Shown: positions 42,425 to 51,647, counted from the first letter of the stretch. The stretch: DNA of 64,000 nt from Terriglobia bacterium (GCA_020073545.1 JAIQEZ010000002.1:1-64000), one strand, 5' to 3'. The notes: generated from the sequence alone by a model not told the origin. Made by a program: numbers and translations.

Positions 42425-43744
42425 TCAGCGTCCGACTTCTCGCCATGCGCCTACCGAAACACCGTCCACCCAGAAGCTCCCCGATATCTCCATGGGGAAA
42501 GTCCGGCTGGGGGGGCGCCACACGGAGAGCCGCACGGCCTGGGTCGCGGCGCCCGTAGAAAACTTCAAGGTGACCAAGTGCCACGGAGTGGTGCCCACCG
42601 TTGTGGCCGTCGAGGCAGTCCAGCAGCCTGGGCAGGCCGTATCCGTCACACGCAGGCACGGCCCGCTGTCGGAGGTGATGTCCCTGCTGCGGACGTAAGC
42701 CGCGAGCGTGTAAGCCTTGTTAGCGGCCACGGGAAGGATCTGGTAAACCGGCTCGAATTCATCGTTTTGGCTGACTGGGAAATCGACGCGCAGGCAACGC
42801 GCCCCCTGGTAGGCCGAGGAGTCGGCAAAATCAACGGAAACATAGGGCGACGGCGGTGAGCGCCAATCGAATCCCGCGTCCAAGGGCGGTTGTTCAAAAC
42901 CGCCGTTGAACACCAAATTGCCCTCCTCGCTGTCCGCAGGTCTTGCGATGACGCCCCGCTGCTCGAGGTGCAACCAAACCGCCTGAGCTTCCTGGTACCG
43001 GCCGCGACTCAATAAGCGCTCGAGGTAGGGCTGTACGGCCACAAAGGGGAACGGCGAGCCCCCACCCGCTACCTCGGTCCAAGCCTGATGCGCAGTTTCG
43101 AAATCGTCATGCCCGCTCGTGAAATCCGCAAAGGCCAGCGCCAGCTTCGGATCTTCCCCCCCGCCCACGATATTTTCGAGAATCATCTTCGGGTTGCCAT
43201 AGGCGCGCAGGGTTAGGTCGAAGGTTGGTGTCGCGTAGTCGGGGCTCAGCTCGAGCAAGCGGTGGAAGCAGGGCAAAGACGCCTCCGGCCGGTCAGTGCG
43301 CAAATAGTGGTTGCCAGCAACCCACCAAACCAGCGGCATCATGGGGGAAAGAAACAGTGCGCGCTGAAGCGCTTGGTCTGCGCAAGCGTCGTTATGGATA
43401 GATTCACACGCGGAGGCGAGGCTCAGCCAATAGTCGAATTTATTGGGATTTAACGCCGTGGCTCGCCGCGCTTGCGCAACGCCCTCGGCGAGGTTTGACA
43501 GCCCCAGCGAATCGCCATAAAGCTGGCTAAGCCGATCGTGAAGCGCCGGGTTGTCGGGATCGAAGGCGAGACCCTTGCGGACCGCAGAAACCTCGGTCGA
43601 TTTCCCCAACGCGGTGACCGCCGCAATCTTTATTGCCTCCGCGCTGCCCGCCAGCGTCACCAGCGCCACCAGGGACAGAAATAATGCTGAACGCCGGCGA
43701 GACTTCAGCGAGAAATCAATGTAATCTGCAAAGAGAAGGCGCAT
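42425..43744 (-). CDS. TPR-repeat protein with C-terminal carbohydrate-binding-like domain
   Basis: 439 residues. One membrane helix near the N-terminus (ALFLSLVALVTLAGSAEAI), several TPR-like repeats (residues about 60-270, for example AQARRATALNPNKFDYWLSL) and a C-terminal jelly-roll-like domain (NLVFNGGFEQPPLDAGFDWR, VYQILPVAANKAYTLAAYVR) of CBM4/9-type pattern. A periplasmic scaffold role in polysaccharide assembly is a guess from context. It lies between the Wzc-type and ligase-like genes. Confidence 0.75.
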   Translation of the reverse strand: MRLLFADYIDFSLKSRRRSALFLSLVALVTLAGSAEAIKIAAVTALGKSTEVSAVRKGLAFDPDNPALHDRLSQLYGDSLGLSNLAEGVAQARRATALNPNKFDYWLSLASACESIHNDACADQALQRALFLSPMMPLVWWVAGNHYLRTDRPEASLPCFHRLLELSPDYATPTFDLTLRAYGNPKMILENIVGGGEDPKLALAFADFTSGHDDFETAHQAWTEVAGGGSPFPFVAVQPYLERLLSRGRYQEAQAVWLHLEQRGVIARPADSEEGNLVFNGGFEQPPLDAGFDWRSPPSPYVSVDFADSSAYQGARCLRVDFPVSQNDEFEPVYQILPVAANKAYTLAAYVRSRDITSDSGPCLRVTDTACPGCWTASTATTVGTTPWHLVTLKFSTGAATQAVRLSVWRPPSRTFPMEISGSFWVDGVSVGAWREVGR

Positions 43745-44045
43745 GGGGAGGGAGTCAGGAGTTAGGATTCAGGACTCAAGACTGCGCCCGTTGGTAACAC
43801 ACCAGAGAAAAAGCCCGCTGGCTGTGGGCTATTCCTTCGTCATTCCCGCGATGCGTGCCTGCGCTTGCCTGCGACACGCAGGGCGGGAATCCAGAAGGTA
43901 AACACCATGTCACGTCCGCGGCTGCTCTCGTCTCGTGACCGCCTAGCGAAGTCCCGAGCCCGTTCTGCCCACACACGGCGCTTTGGTTGACTGCGAACAC
44001 TTCGGCAAAGCACCCGACCAGGCGGGCAGGGGACTAGCTGGGAGG
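43745..44045. other. intergenic gap with two repeats
   Basis: It holds a heptamer-type repeat next to the TPR gene (GTCAGGA GTTAGGA TTCAGGA, about 43753-43783) and a palindromic CATTCCCGC repeat (43838-43894). No gene is evident. Confidence 0.5.
43838..43894. repeat. palindromic repeat, CATTCCCGC type
   Basis: CGTCATTCCCGC at 43838-43849 pairs with GCGGGAAT at 43883-43890. The unit recalls the widespread CGTCATTCCCGC...GCGGGAATCCAG elements. Confidence 0.6.
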
Positions 44046-46292
44046 CTATGCCCTGACCGCGTCGGCCTTCGCCGTTCGCTCGTTATCACCCGAGTGATAG
44101 TAGTAATGATTATGATAACCGTAATATCCGTCATGGCGCACGTCCACCTTATTGAGGACGATGCCCAGAACCTTTGCCCCGACGTTTTGCAGAATCTTGC
44201 GAGCACGAGTCACGGCTCCTCGGACGGTCGCGCCACTCTCTATGACAAAAACCACCCCGTCCACGAAAGTTGAGAGGACCATCGCATCCGCAACGGGAAG
44301 CACGGGTGGGGAATCAATCACCAGGAACTTGAACTGCTTGCGCAATTCTCGGAGCATTGATTCCATGGCAGAGGAGGAAAGCAGTTGCGCCGGGTTGGGT
44401 GGCTTGGGGCCGGTGGGGAGTGCCCAAAGAGTGGGTACCGGGGGAAACTGTCTCAGCGCCTCCTCGAGGCTGTGCGCTCCGGTCAGGAAGCTCGCGAGAC
44501 CTTTGCCATTACCCAGATTGAGCGACTCAGCGATTCTGGGATGGCGAAGATCCGCATCGATAAGCAGAGTCGGCTCTCCCCTCTGAGCGAGTGCGATCGC
44601 CAGGTTGAGAGCTGTGCTTGTCTTCCCCTCATTAGCCGTAGAGCTGGTGATCAATAACGCCTGGGGCGGCTGCGGGGCCGTCGAGAGTACCACCGAGGTC
44701 AGGAGAGTTCGAAAGGATTCTGCCAGCGCCGAGGAGGGTTGACTCAAAAGCGCTAATCCCTGTGTTGCTGCCAACCCGCCGTTGTTTCCTGGAAGCGATG
44801 GACGGGGTCGCCGAAGCGTATCGCGAGAGAATGGGATAACCGCCAAGGCCGGAGCGTTAGCCAGCCTCTCCGCCTCATCGATGCTCTTGATGGAAGTGTC
44901 CACAGCTTCTTGTACGAAGGCAAGCGCCAAACCGAGGACTAGTCCGACGGTCAGGCCAATGAGGATATTGAGAAGCTTTTGAGGACGCACCGGCGACCTG
45001 GGAGGTTTTGCCGGGTCGATTACATGAATATTCGTTGCGCGCAGACCCGCTGAAACTGTCGCATCCTTGAGCCGCTGCAGGAGGTTGTCATAAAGTTGCT
45101 GATTTGTCTCAAACTCACGCTTCAGGAGATTGTGCTGGATCAGGAGCTGGTTCAGTGCCCCCACTTCGACTTTTTCTTTGGCGACGGCAGCCGTGAGGAG
45201 CCTCTCCCGACCCTGGGCTGCCATGTAATCATTCCTGATCCTCTCCACCATGCGTTTTCGCTCTCTCTGGATCAGCGACTGAATCTCATCCACCTGACTC
45301 TGCAGCCGCTCGGCTTTGGGGTGCTTCGGCCCGAACTGCTGCAAGGCATCAACGTATTGCGACTTCAGGTCAGCACACTTTTCTTCCAGCCGCTGCAAGA
45401 GGTCGTTTTGCGCAACGAAGGCGACTTGCGATTCGTTCGAGCGCACCAGTTCATAGACCGACTCTTTTTGCAGCCGATCGCTTTGGGCGTTAGTCAGGTC
45501 TCGACTCAGATCGGACAGTCTCTGCTCGACGACGTTCTCCTTGTCGCTGACATTAACAATAGCGTTCTGCCTCTCATAATCGACTAGCGCCTGCTGTGAC
45601 TTTTCGACTTTGGCTTTCAATTCATCGAGTTGGTGTTCCATCCACCCGGAAGCCTGACGAGTGGCGTCGTACTTCTCCCGAAAATTGTATTCGATGTAGT
45701 TACTCGCCAGCGCGTTTGCGACTTTGGCGGAGAGGCCAGGGTCGGCGCTCTCGAAACTAACATTCACGACGTGGCTGTCGCGTACTTTCTGGACGTGCAG
45801 AGAGCCCTTGAAGGGCCCGAGGAGTCCATCGGGCGACGTTGTGGGTTTAGCTGAAAACGGGCTGTTTGCCTGCCGGATGGCGACGCCCCAGGCCGGATCT
45901 CTCGCCAGGCTGAGTTGCTCGATCGTGCGCTCCGCCAGGCTGTCGCCTTCGAGGACTTGAATTTGCGTTCCAATGAATGCTTCGTCGGTGGGGATCTGGC
46001 GAAAGAGGTCATTCAGCGATTGAATTTGAAGCGTGTCAGCCTCGATGTCCAGACGGACCGTGGCTTCATAGATCGGCGTCATCTTGAAAGACGCGATCGC
46101 AACCAGCAGCGTCACAATAAAGGTGACGGTCACGATCGTCCAGCGACGCTTGTTGATGATGTTCCAATAGGTTTGCAGGTAGCTGAAGCTGTCGAACTCT
46201 TGTGCTTCGATATCGAGGACCGGGATAGCCGGCGAGTGTGCAGCTTCTGGCAAGTTCGGCCCTCGCGGCACGAGGGCCTGGTTATCAGGCAT
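44046..46292 (-). CDS. polysaccharide co-polymerase / BY-type tyrosine autokinase (Wzc-like)
   Basis: About 748 residues. An N-terminal Wzz domain with a first membrane helix (IVTVTFIVTLLVAIASF) and long periplasmic coiled coils is followed by a second helix (LNILIGLTVGLVLGLALAF). The BY-kinase domain comes next: Walker A ITSSTANEGKTSTALNLAIA, A' LLIDADLRHPRI and Walker B FLVIDSPPVLPVADAM. It ends in a Tyr cluster (GYYGYHNHYYYHSG) for autophosphorylation. It controls chain length and works with Wza. ATG at 46292 has AAGG close by; the frame also opens at GTG 46301. Confidence 0.92.
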   Translation of the reverse strand: MPDNQALVPRGPNLPEAAHSPAIPVLDIEAQEFDSFSYLQTYWNIINKRRWTIVTVTFIVTLLVAIASFKMTPIYEATVRLDIEADTLQIQSLNDLFRQIPTDEAFIGTQIQVLEGDSLAERTIEQLSLARDPAWGVAIRQANSPFSAKPTTSPDGLLGPFKGSLHVQKVRDSHVVNVSFESADPGLSAKVANALASNYIEYNFREKYDATRQASGWMEHQLDELKAKVEKSQQALVDYERQNAIVNVSDKENVVEQRLSDLSRDLTNAQSDRLQKESVYELVRSNESQVAFVAQNDLLQRLEEKCADLKSQYVDALQQFGPKHPKAERLQSQVDEIQSLIQRERKRMVERIRNDYMAAQGRERLLTAAVAKEKVEVGALNQLLIQHNLLKREFETNQQLYDNLLQRLKDATVSAGLRATNIHVIDPAKPPRSPVRPQKLLNILIGLTVGLVLGLALAFVQEAVDTSIKSIDEAERLANAPALAVIPFSRDTLRRPRPSLPGNNGGLAATQGLALLSQPSSALAESFRTLLTSVVLSTAPQPPQALLITSSTANEGKTSTALNLAIALAQRGEPTLLIDADLRHPRIAESLNLGNGKGLASFLTGAHSLEEALRQFPPVPTLWALPTGPKPPNPAQLLSSSAMESMLRELRKQFKFLVIDSPPVLPVADAMVLSTFVDGVVFVIESGATVRGAVTRARKILQNVGAKVLGIVLNKVDVRHDGYYGYHNHYYYHSGDNERTAKADAVRA

Positions 46293-46350
46293 GGCCTTCA
46301 CCCCAGCAGATAAGGATTGTCCAGGAAATTCGGGCGTGCGTCACGCATCC

Positions 46351-47430
46351 TCACCAGTGCCAGATCAGGAGGCTGGTCGTGGTGTAGATAGCGGCTTCGG
46401 CGCCACGGCGCAAGGCCCGCTTTCCTGTGCTGTCCGCGACGAATAGGATGTCGTTGGCCTGCAGTCGGGGATCAGCCTCTCGACCTTCCAGCACGTTCTT
46501 CAGGTTAACCGCAATCTCTTCTCGTCCATTCGGCGCCGCCGCACTTTTCCGCATGATCATGGCTTTCTTCCGGGCAGCCGTCGGTTTCAGATCCTCGGCA
46601 AGCGCCAGCGCCTGCAAGACAGTCATATCTACCTGACCGGTCTTCAACGGGAACCCTCCCGGCCGATTCACCGCGCCCACGACATAAACGATCCCGGCGC
46701 GTTGCACCGTGACTCTGTCTCCGGGATACAGGTCCACGTTGAAAGCGGGGTCCCCGGTCTCCTCCAACTGCTTGAGGTCCACCGTGAAGGTTTGAGCGCA
46801 AGGGGCCTGCCGGGCCGCGGACTCACACTCTCCGGATTGCTTCAAGGCCTGCATCGCAATTCCTCCCCGGGTTATGAGGGCCGTCCCGCCCGCGTCATTC
46901 GCCAGGCCTTGTGCCTGCGAGAGGACGTCCAACAACGTCGCCTTTCCAAACAAGGGATAGATCTGGGGCGTCTTGACTGCCCCCGCTACGGTGATGGAAT
47001 GGACGCGAGACTCCTTGACGGCCACCGTCACCCGAGGATGACTGTAGATTTCTGCCTTGCGGTATTTCTCGCTGATATGTTCGGAAAGCTGAGCAGGCGT
47101 CAGCCCCGCGGCTACGATGGCTTCGGAGAGCAAGGGCAGCTCGATCTGCCCGGCTGGGCTGACACGGTATTCACCGGAAATATCAGGGGAGTCATAGACG
47201 CTGACGATCAGGACGTCAGCCGGGCTAATAATGTAGTCAGGGAGGGCCAGGGAGGCAGACGCCGCCGGTGAGGCTGGTCCCGATACGATTTCTGAGTCAG
47301 GGACGACGGCCCGAGGGGTTTGCGCGGCCAGGAGCGGACAGCAAGCCAAGATGAGCGCACAGGCGGCCGCAAGCCTGTTTCCCATGAGCTTTCTCAGAAG
47401 GGTACGCGGAATGCCAGCCGATACTACCAT
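46351..47430 (-). CDS. polysaccharide export outer-membrane protein (Wza-like)
   Basis: 359 residues with a signal peptide and possible lipobox (LAAACALILACCPLL), a PES domain (VLIVSVYDSPDISGEYRVSP, GQIELPLLSEAIVAAGLTPA) and one to two SLBB domains (SITVAGAVKTPQIYPLFGKA, IVYVVGAVNRPGGFPLKTGQ). It forms the outer-membrane export pore. AGGAG lies seven bases before the ATG at 47430. Ends 59 bases before Wzc. Confidence 0.92.
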   Translation of the reverse strand: MVVSAGIPRTLLRKLMGNRLAAACALILACCPLLAAQTPRAVVPDSEIVSGPASPAASASLALPDYIISPADVLIVSVYDSPDISGEYRVSPAGQIELPLLSEAIVAAGLTPAQLSEHISEKYRKAEIYSHPRVTVAVKESRVHSITVAGAVKTPQIYPLFGKATLLDVLSQAQGLANDAGGTALITRGGIAMQALKQSGECESAARQAPCAQTFTVDLKQLEETGDPAFNVDLYPGDRVTVQRAGIVYVVGAVNRPGGFPLKTGQVDMTVLQALALAEDLKPTAARKKAMIMRKSAAAPNGREEIAVNLKNVLEGREADPRLQANDILFVADSTGKRALRRGAEAAIYTTTSLLIWHW

Positions 47431-47519
47431 TTCGGTTCTCCTGATTCTTTGCCCGGGGGGAGGTTTTCTGCCCGGTGGTCTCGTGCGTCATCACCTCTGA
47501 CGCCAAAACCACGCGCCCC

Positions 47520-48113
47520 TCAGGCGTAAGGGCGAGGGTGGAAAGTGCAGGAACGCTCAAACCCACTCCGTTCGGGTCGTTGCACACGCTCTACCACCCA
47601 CGCGTCCACTTCCACAGCCGCCGATTTCTGGACAAGCTCGACTGACAAAACCAGGCGGAATTGGCTCTTGTTGCGCACCAGGATCCCTTCGATGCCTTCC
47701 AGCGGGCCACACTTTACTCGAACCCAATCTCCGCACTTGAGGAAGGGATGGGGTTCAACGCGCGCGGATCTCGCAATGGATCGGCGCAGCGCTTCGATCT
47801 CCACGTCGGGTATGATCGCGGCCACGCCTGCGAAGCCCACCAAACCCTGGACGCCCGGCGTGGTCAAAATACTGAGCCGCTGCTCGAGTCCCCGGCGCAA
47901 AAACAAGTAGCAGGGAAAGAGCGGCAGGGAAAGTTCCTTGGTTCGATCACTCCACTGGCGAACGGCGGTGTACAGAGGCAGGAATACTTCAAACCCCTTG
48001 TAGGCCAGAGAACGTGCAGCCAGTTTCTCATGCTGGTGCTTGGTGTAGATCGCAAACCAGCCTAGGCCCCCCGGCCGGTAGTCCTCAAGCGGTTCGGCAT
48101 CGCGCGTTAACAT
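47520..48113 (-). CDS. NusG-paralogue transcription antiterminator (RfaH/UpxY/LoaP-type)
   Basis: ATG at 48113 has GGAG five bases upstream; the longer frame to 48218 has none. The NGN domain reads GWFAIYTKHQHEKLAARSLA, FEVFLPLYTAVRQWSDRTKE and LPLFPCYLFLRR; the KOW part reads CGDWVRVKCGPLEGIEGILV. Specialised NusG paralogues bind the elongation complex at a leader and allow read-through of long polysaccharide operons. It is the first gene of the export-to-glycosyltransferase series, which spans about 32 kb, fitting such a role. Confidence 0.9.
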   Translation of the reverse strand: MLTRDAEPLEDYRPGGLGWFAIYTKHQHEKLAARSLAYKGFEVFLPLYTAVRQWSDRTKELSLPLFPCYLFLRRGLEQRLSILTTPGVQGLVGFAGVAAIIPDVEIEALRRSIARSARVEPHPFLKCGDWVRVKCGPLEGIEGILVRNKSQFRLVLSVELVQKSAAVEVDAWVVERVQRPERSGFERSCTFHPRPYA

Positions 48114-48261
48114 ATAGCTCCGCCCTCTGACTCCCAAGAGTCCTCCACTTCCTAAGCCGCTTCTTGCGAACAATTCCACCTCTCCCGGTGGCTCTTTCCC
48201 GGCCGCAGAGCAGCCCACCTGCCCAAGACATCCCCGCCGACAACGGATCCTTGCTTTCCTT

Positions 48262-48636
48262 TCAACTCTCCCTCAACTTGCTTGATCGGCTTGCTTGATC
48301 GGCGTTGGAAGCCTCTATCCCGAACAGATCACTGAGCTGGTTGTGCTGAAATCGGCCGGTCCCTCGGAAGCCTACGGCGACCTCGAATCGGGGCTCCTCT
48401 CTGAGACGCTCAACGGTTCCTTCAAAGCGGATCGTCGTGACTTGTTTGTCCGGACTCTGGAAGTGCACGAGCAGAACAATCCTTGTCCCTGGTACCAAGG
48501 GTTGCTCCAATGCTATTCGGGCCCCGCCAACTCCAATGTCGTAAAGCACGCCCTGCATTTCTGTCTGGTGGTTTGGTCCATTGGAAAGATGGACAGTTAC
48601 AGGGCATCGGATCTCGAACCGCCTCTCTTCGCGCAT
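48262..48636 (-). CDS. PilZ-domain protein
   Basis: 124 residues from ATG 48636. The PilZ entry motif RRFEIRCPVTVHL (R-x3-R) is followed by VLYDIGVGGARIALEQPLVP, where the second c-di-GMP motif DxSxxG is altered to DIGVGG. This change may lower ligand binding. It sits just upstream of the NusG paralogue and probably in the same transcript, linking c-di-GMP to polysaccharide expression or export. The longer frame to 48684 has a poor start. Confidence 0.75.
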   Translation of the reverse strand: MREERRFEIRCPVTVHLSNGPNHQTEMQGVLYDIGVGGARIALEQPLVPGTRIVLLVHFQSPDKQVTTIRFEGTVERLREEPRFEVAVGFRGTGRFQHNQLSDLFGIEASNADQASRSSKLRES

Positions 48637-49085
48637 GGTGTAAGCCTTTCTGCTTTTGTTCAGGCCATTACGGAAGCCGACCACTTTAGGGTGGTCTCCT
48701 TTTTAAATGTTGGAGAGGGGAAAAACAATCGCCTGTCGGTATGAGTCTCCGACCTAAATGGTATGAGAGAGTCTGTCCAGCACCTACGCCAACCTGCCTA
48801 GGAATAACGTGAGCGCGCAGCCGCGCGAGCAGCCGGAAGGATTAGGAAGGTCGGGCTTCGCCACATGAGGACTTCCTAATACTTTCCTCCTAGGCAGATC
48901 GTTTCGGTCTATTGGTTTCCTTCGTTATCCGCTGACAGCCGAAGGGCTTCTAGGAACATTCCTACAGGCGAGGATCACTCAAGGAGGTGAACTGCAAAAG
49001 GTCTGTTCCTGACCAGAAAAACCCGGACTGGGGAAACACCTGCGGGGCGACACGGGCCCGAGATCCCGTCTGTCAAGCCTCGAAC
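48637..49085. other. upstream leader region of the polysaccharide locus
   Basis: About 450 bases between the PilZ start and the end of the LuxR-type gene. It contains two nested perfect inverted repeats (see the 48794-48897 entry). A promoter could not be assigned. No coding frame is supported; one plus-strand frame at 48987 has its GTG inside the purine-rich box. Confidence 0.5.
48794..48897 (-). promoter_or_regulatory. nested inverted repeats (candidate structured leader)
   Basis: CTGCCTAGGA (48794-48803) is perfectly complementary to TCCTAGGCAG (48888-48897). Inside, ATTAGGAAG (48841-48849) is complementary to CTTCCTAAT (48872-48880). The stems nest, so the minus-strand transcript could fold into a long hairpin. 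It lies about 160 bases upstream of the PilZ gene. No known riboswitch consensus matches. Function is inferred. Confidence 0.45.
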
Positions 49086-49805
49086 TCATGCGGGCATCGG
49101 CTTCTCGTCTTGATCAGAACGGACGTCGGCCTTCTTCCGCTTTCCCTGAGGCGAGGCAGGTTTGTGGGGGAATTCTCCGTTGGACTTGGCATGCTGGAAA
49201 TAGTAAAGGGTGGCCGCCAGGCGGCAGTCCACATTGATCTTCCGGTAAAGGGTGTACAGGTGGGTCTTCACCGTATTTTCTGAAACCGTAAGGCGATTAG
49301 CAATTTCTTTGTTGCGGGAACCATTGGCCAGCAGGGCGAGGATCTCCCACTCCCGGCGCGTCAGCGCATTCCAGCTTGCGTGGTCCCCGTTCTCCGATTG
49401 CGCGAGCTTGCCGATGATCCGTGTCGCCACGCGCTGGCTCACCCAGATGTCGCCCTGTCCGACGATGTCGCAAGCCTTGACCAAGGTGTCCAGGTCTGTG
49501 GCCCTTGAGACGCATCCCCACGCCCCCGCCCGGAGCGCCTGAAATTCTGTCTCCTCATCGGTCTTGTCTAGAATGAGCAGGACTTTGATCTTGGGTAAGA
49601 GCTTACGCAGGCGGGAGACGATTTCGAGATCCGAGGCACGACCGCTGGCTTGAAGGAGCAGAATCTCCGGCTGTGCCTCGCGCAGCACACCCAGGTCGTC
49701 TGGAAAGTTTGAAAGGTCTACTACTACAGCGTGGTTCCTTGAAGTCAGGAGGGCACGCATTCCCTCTCTGGTCAGGTGATACGGGCTGATGACTCCCAAT
49801 CTCAT
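49086..49805 (-). CDS. LuxR/NarL-type regulator with degenerate receiver
   Basis: 239 residues. N-terminal receiver-like domain MRLGVISPYHLTREGMRALL lacks the acidic pair, and the phospho-acceptor site reads LLLQASGRASDLEIV, with no Asp at the usual position. The C-terminal HTH is canonical (LTRREWEILALLANGSRNKE, ANRLTVSENTVKTHLYTLYR). Without the Asp it may act by ligand or protein contact, not phosphorylation. A TTGACA box lies upstream. Adjacent to the polysaccharide locus and to a diguanylate cyclase, so a role in its control is likely. Confidence 0.82.
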   Translation of the reverse strand: MRLGVISPYHLTREGMRALLTSRNHAVVVDLSNFPDDLGVLREAQPEILLLQASGRASDLEIVSRLRKLLPKIKVLLILDKTDEETEFQALRAGAWGCVSRATDLDTLVKACDIVGQGDIWVSQRVATRIIGKLAQSENGDHASWNALTRREWEILALLANGSRNKEIANRLTVSENTVKTHLYTLYRKINVDCRLAATLYYFQHAKSNGEFPHKPASPQGKRKKADVRSDQDEKPMPA

Positions 49806-50705
49806 GCTGACCTTCCACCGTCAACGCAATACTGGCTTAAAGGGTGTGCATCTATTTCTATAACAGGGCGGCTCCATTGTCAAGATTTACTCATGCTTCA
49901 GGGGCGGGTGAATGATTAAATCTCTATCTTTCTCACTAAAATCGAGCCTTAGAAGAGAGCTGTCCGCCCGTGACTTAGCCCAAAACCGCGTCGAGCCGAA
50001 CGCCGTTAGGGGAGTCTTCTGAGAAACTCAATCTTCTCTGGTTTGTGAGCATGTCGCATCGGGGATAACTCCAGTTTGCCGATCCCATCTGAGCAGTGCG
50101 GATACCCATGCGGCTGAGGACCTTGGGCAAGATGCCCTGTGCCGCTATGTTTCTCCCGACCGTTCGGCGCTCGGTTACTCGCCACTCAGGGAGCACGAGC
50201 GGAGTTTGCTCCCTCACACGAACAAAGAGACCGGTGCGCGGCAGGTTCCCTCAGGAGTTTTCTGAAGTATCGGGAAATCTGTCCCTGCGAGCAGGGCACG
50301 ATCGCTCAGGATCATTGTCCATGCCAAGAACTCAATTGCGCAAGAAGAACAACCCGCCGTTGCTCCGCATACTTCCCGTTCGGAAACCTGCCCGTTAAGT
50401 TACCGGTCATCGCTGGGATCGGTATTTCTCAAAGAGGTAACCTCTGGAATGGGCACACGGTCATGTTATCCCGCCTCGGAGTCGGATGGCACGAAAGGAA
50501 GCTCAAGATTGTTTTGGGGAGTGACACTTCAAGCGGCTCGCCGCTCGTAGCGGAGATACGGTCCTCCAACTGCAGGTATCTCTACCACGGCTCCAAGTTC
50601 CGGCCGTTGAATGGCTCGCGGTTCTGGTTGTGTTTCGCCAGAATCACATCTGCCTGGAATCCGAAGTTTGAGCAGAGTAAATGTGACGTGTCCTTCGCGT
50701 TCAAT
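49806..50705. other. intergenic region, no supported gene
   Basis: About 900 bases between the regulator and the diguanylate cyclase. Frames on both strands (for example 50139-50870 plus) lack motifs and ribosome-binding sites and look like chance frames. A promoter-like pair lies near the regulator end. Confidence 0.45.
49857..49883 (-). promoter_or_regulatory. sigma-70-like promoter for the LuxR-type regulator
   Basis: On the minus strand TTGACA (49878-49883) is followed by TATAGA (49857-49862) at 15 bases, or by TAGAAA at 17. It lies about 55 bases upstream of the ATG at 49805. No tests done. Confidence 0.45.
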
Positions 50706-51647
50706 TCAGTCGGGGGTCCCCGAGGAGGGGCTGGGAAGATTGGCAGAAAATTCCACTCGATTGCGTCCTGCCTCTTTCGCCCGGTAAAGAGCGGCGTCCG
50801 CCGATCCCAGCAATACTTCGAGGTCCCCCGGAACAGGTTGGTTGGCGACTGCCACCCCCAGGCTGATTGAGACGTCGATGGATTTATTCTGGGCTTTCGC
50901 CGGCTCGGAGCGAACCAAGTGGCAAATTCGCTCTGCTAGTTTCACACCTTCCTCAAGACTGCAACCGGGGAGAACCAAGAGGAACTCTTCCCCACCAAAT
51001 CGACCGATAGTGTCGTAGCGTCGCAGTGAGCTTTGCATTCGTCGAGCTACTTCACAAAGGACTTCATCCCCGATCAGGTGTCCGTGGGCGTCGTTAACTC
51101 TCTTGAAGTGGTCGATGTCCGCCATGACGATGCATACGGGGTTTCCAGCGCGACGTCCCCGATCCAATTCAGCCAACAAGGAGTCGAGACATGCCCTGCG
51201 ATTCAAGAGACCCGTCAGGGAATCATGCGTTGCCAATTCCCGGAGCGCCTCCTGGGCGCGGATCAGCCTGTCCTCCAATTCGATGATGCGTTCCCCCGCG
51301 TGGATCCGGGCTCTTAACTCACGCGGATCGAAAGGCTTGATGAGGTAGTCGTCAGCGCCAGCCTCGATACCTTCCACTACGTCCTGCTTTTGATCCCGGC
51401 TTGTCAATAGGAGGAGGTAAAGGTAAGGGTCTGACTTTCTTTCCCTGATCGCACGGCAGATTTCCACGCCATCCATGCTCGGCATCATCCAGTCGAGAAT
51501 GGCAAGCCGCGGTCTATCCTCCTCCTGAAGTATTTTCCACGCTTCCAGCCCATCGCTCACGACCACGACCTGGTAACCCCACTTGGTAAGGAAAGTCTTG
51601 AGCATATGGCGGAAGGTGATTTCATCTTCGGCGACCAGGATTCTCAT
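50706..51647 (-). CDS. response regulator diguanylate cyclase (REC-GGDEF)
   Basis: Receiver domain (residues 1-120) with ILVAEDEITFRHML (acidic pair) and LAILDWMMPSMDGVEICRA (phospho-Asp). A helical linker leads to a GGDEF domain (GRFGGEEFLLVLPG, active GGEEF). RRYD five residues before GGEEF is a possible I-site for product inhibition. It makes c-di-GMP when phosphorylated. Downstream of the large hybrid kinase on the same strand, a plausible donor. ATG at 51647 (MRILVAEDE). Confidence 0.9.
   Translation of the reverse strand: MRILVAEDEITFRHMLKTFLTKWGYQVVVVSDGLEAWKILQEEDRPRLAILDWMMPSMDGVEICRAIRERKSDPYLYLLLLTSRDQKQDVVEGIEAGADDYLIKPFDPRELRARIHAGERIIELEDRLIRAQEALRELATHDSLTGLLNRRACLDSLLAELDRGRRAGNPVCIVMADIDHFKRVNDAHGHLIGDEVLCEVARRMQSSLRRYDTIGRFGGEEFLLVLPGCSLEEGVKLAERICHLVRSEPAKAQNKSIDVSISLGVAVANQPVPGDLEVLLGSADAALYRAKEAGRNRVEFSANLPSPSSGTPD

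Noticed and set aside
48640-49000. Known c-di-GMP riboswitch in the leader
   Set aside because: I do not see the conserved GEMM core sequences; only inverted repeats are supported.
50139-50870. 243-residue plus-strand frame in the gap before the diguanylate cyclase
   Set aside because: No ribosome-binding site, high Cys/Arg/Ser content, and the end overlaps the cyclase gene.
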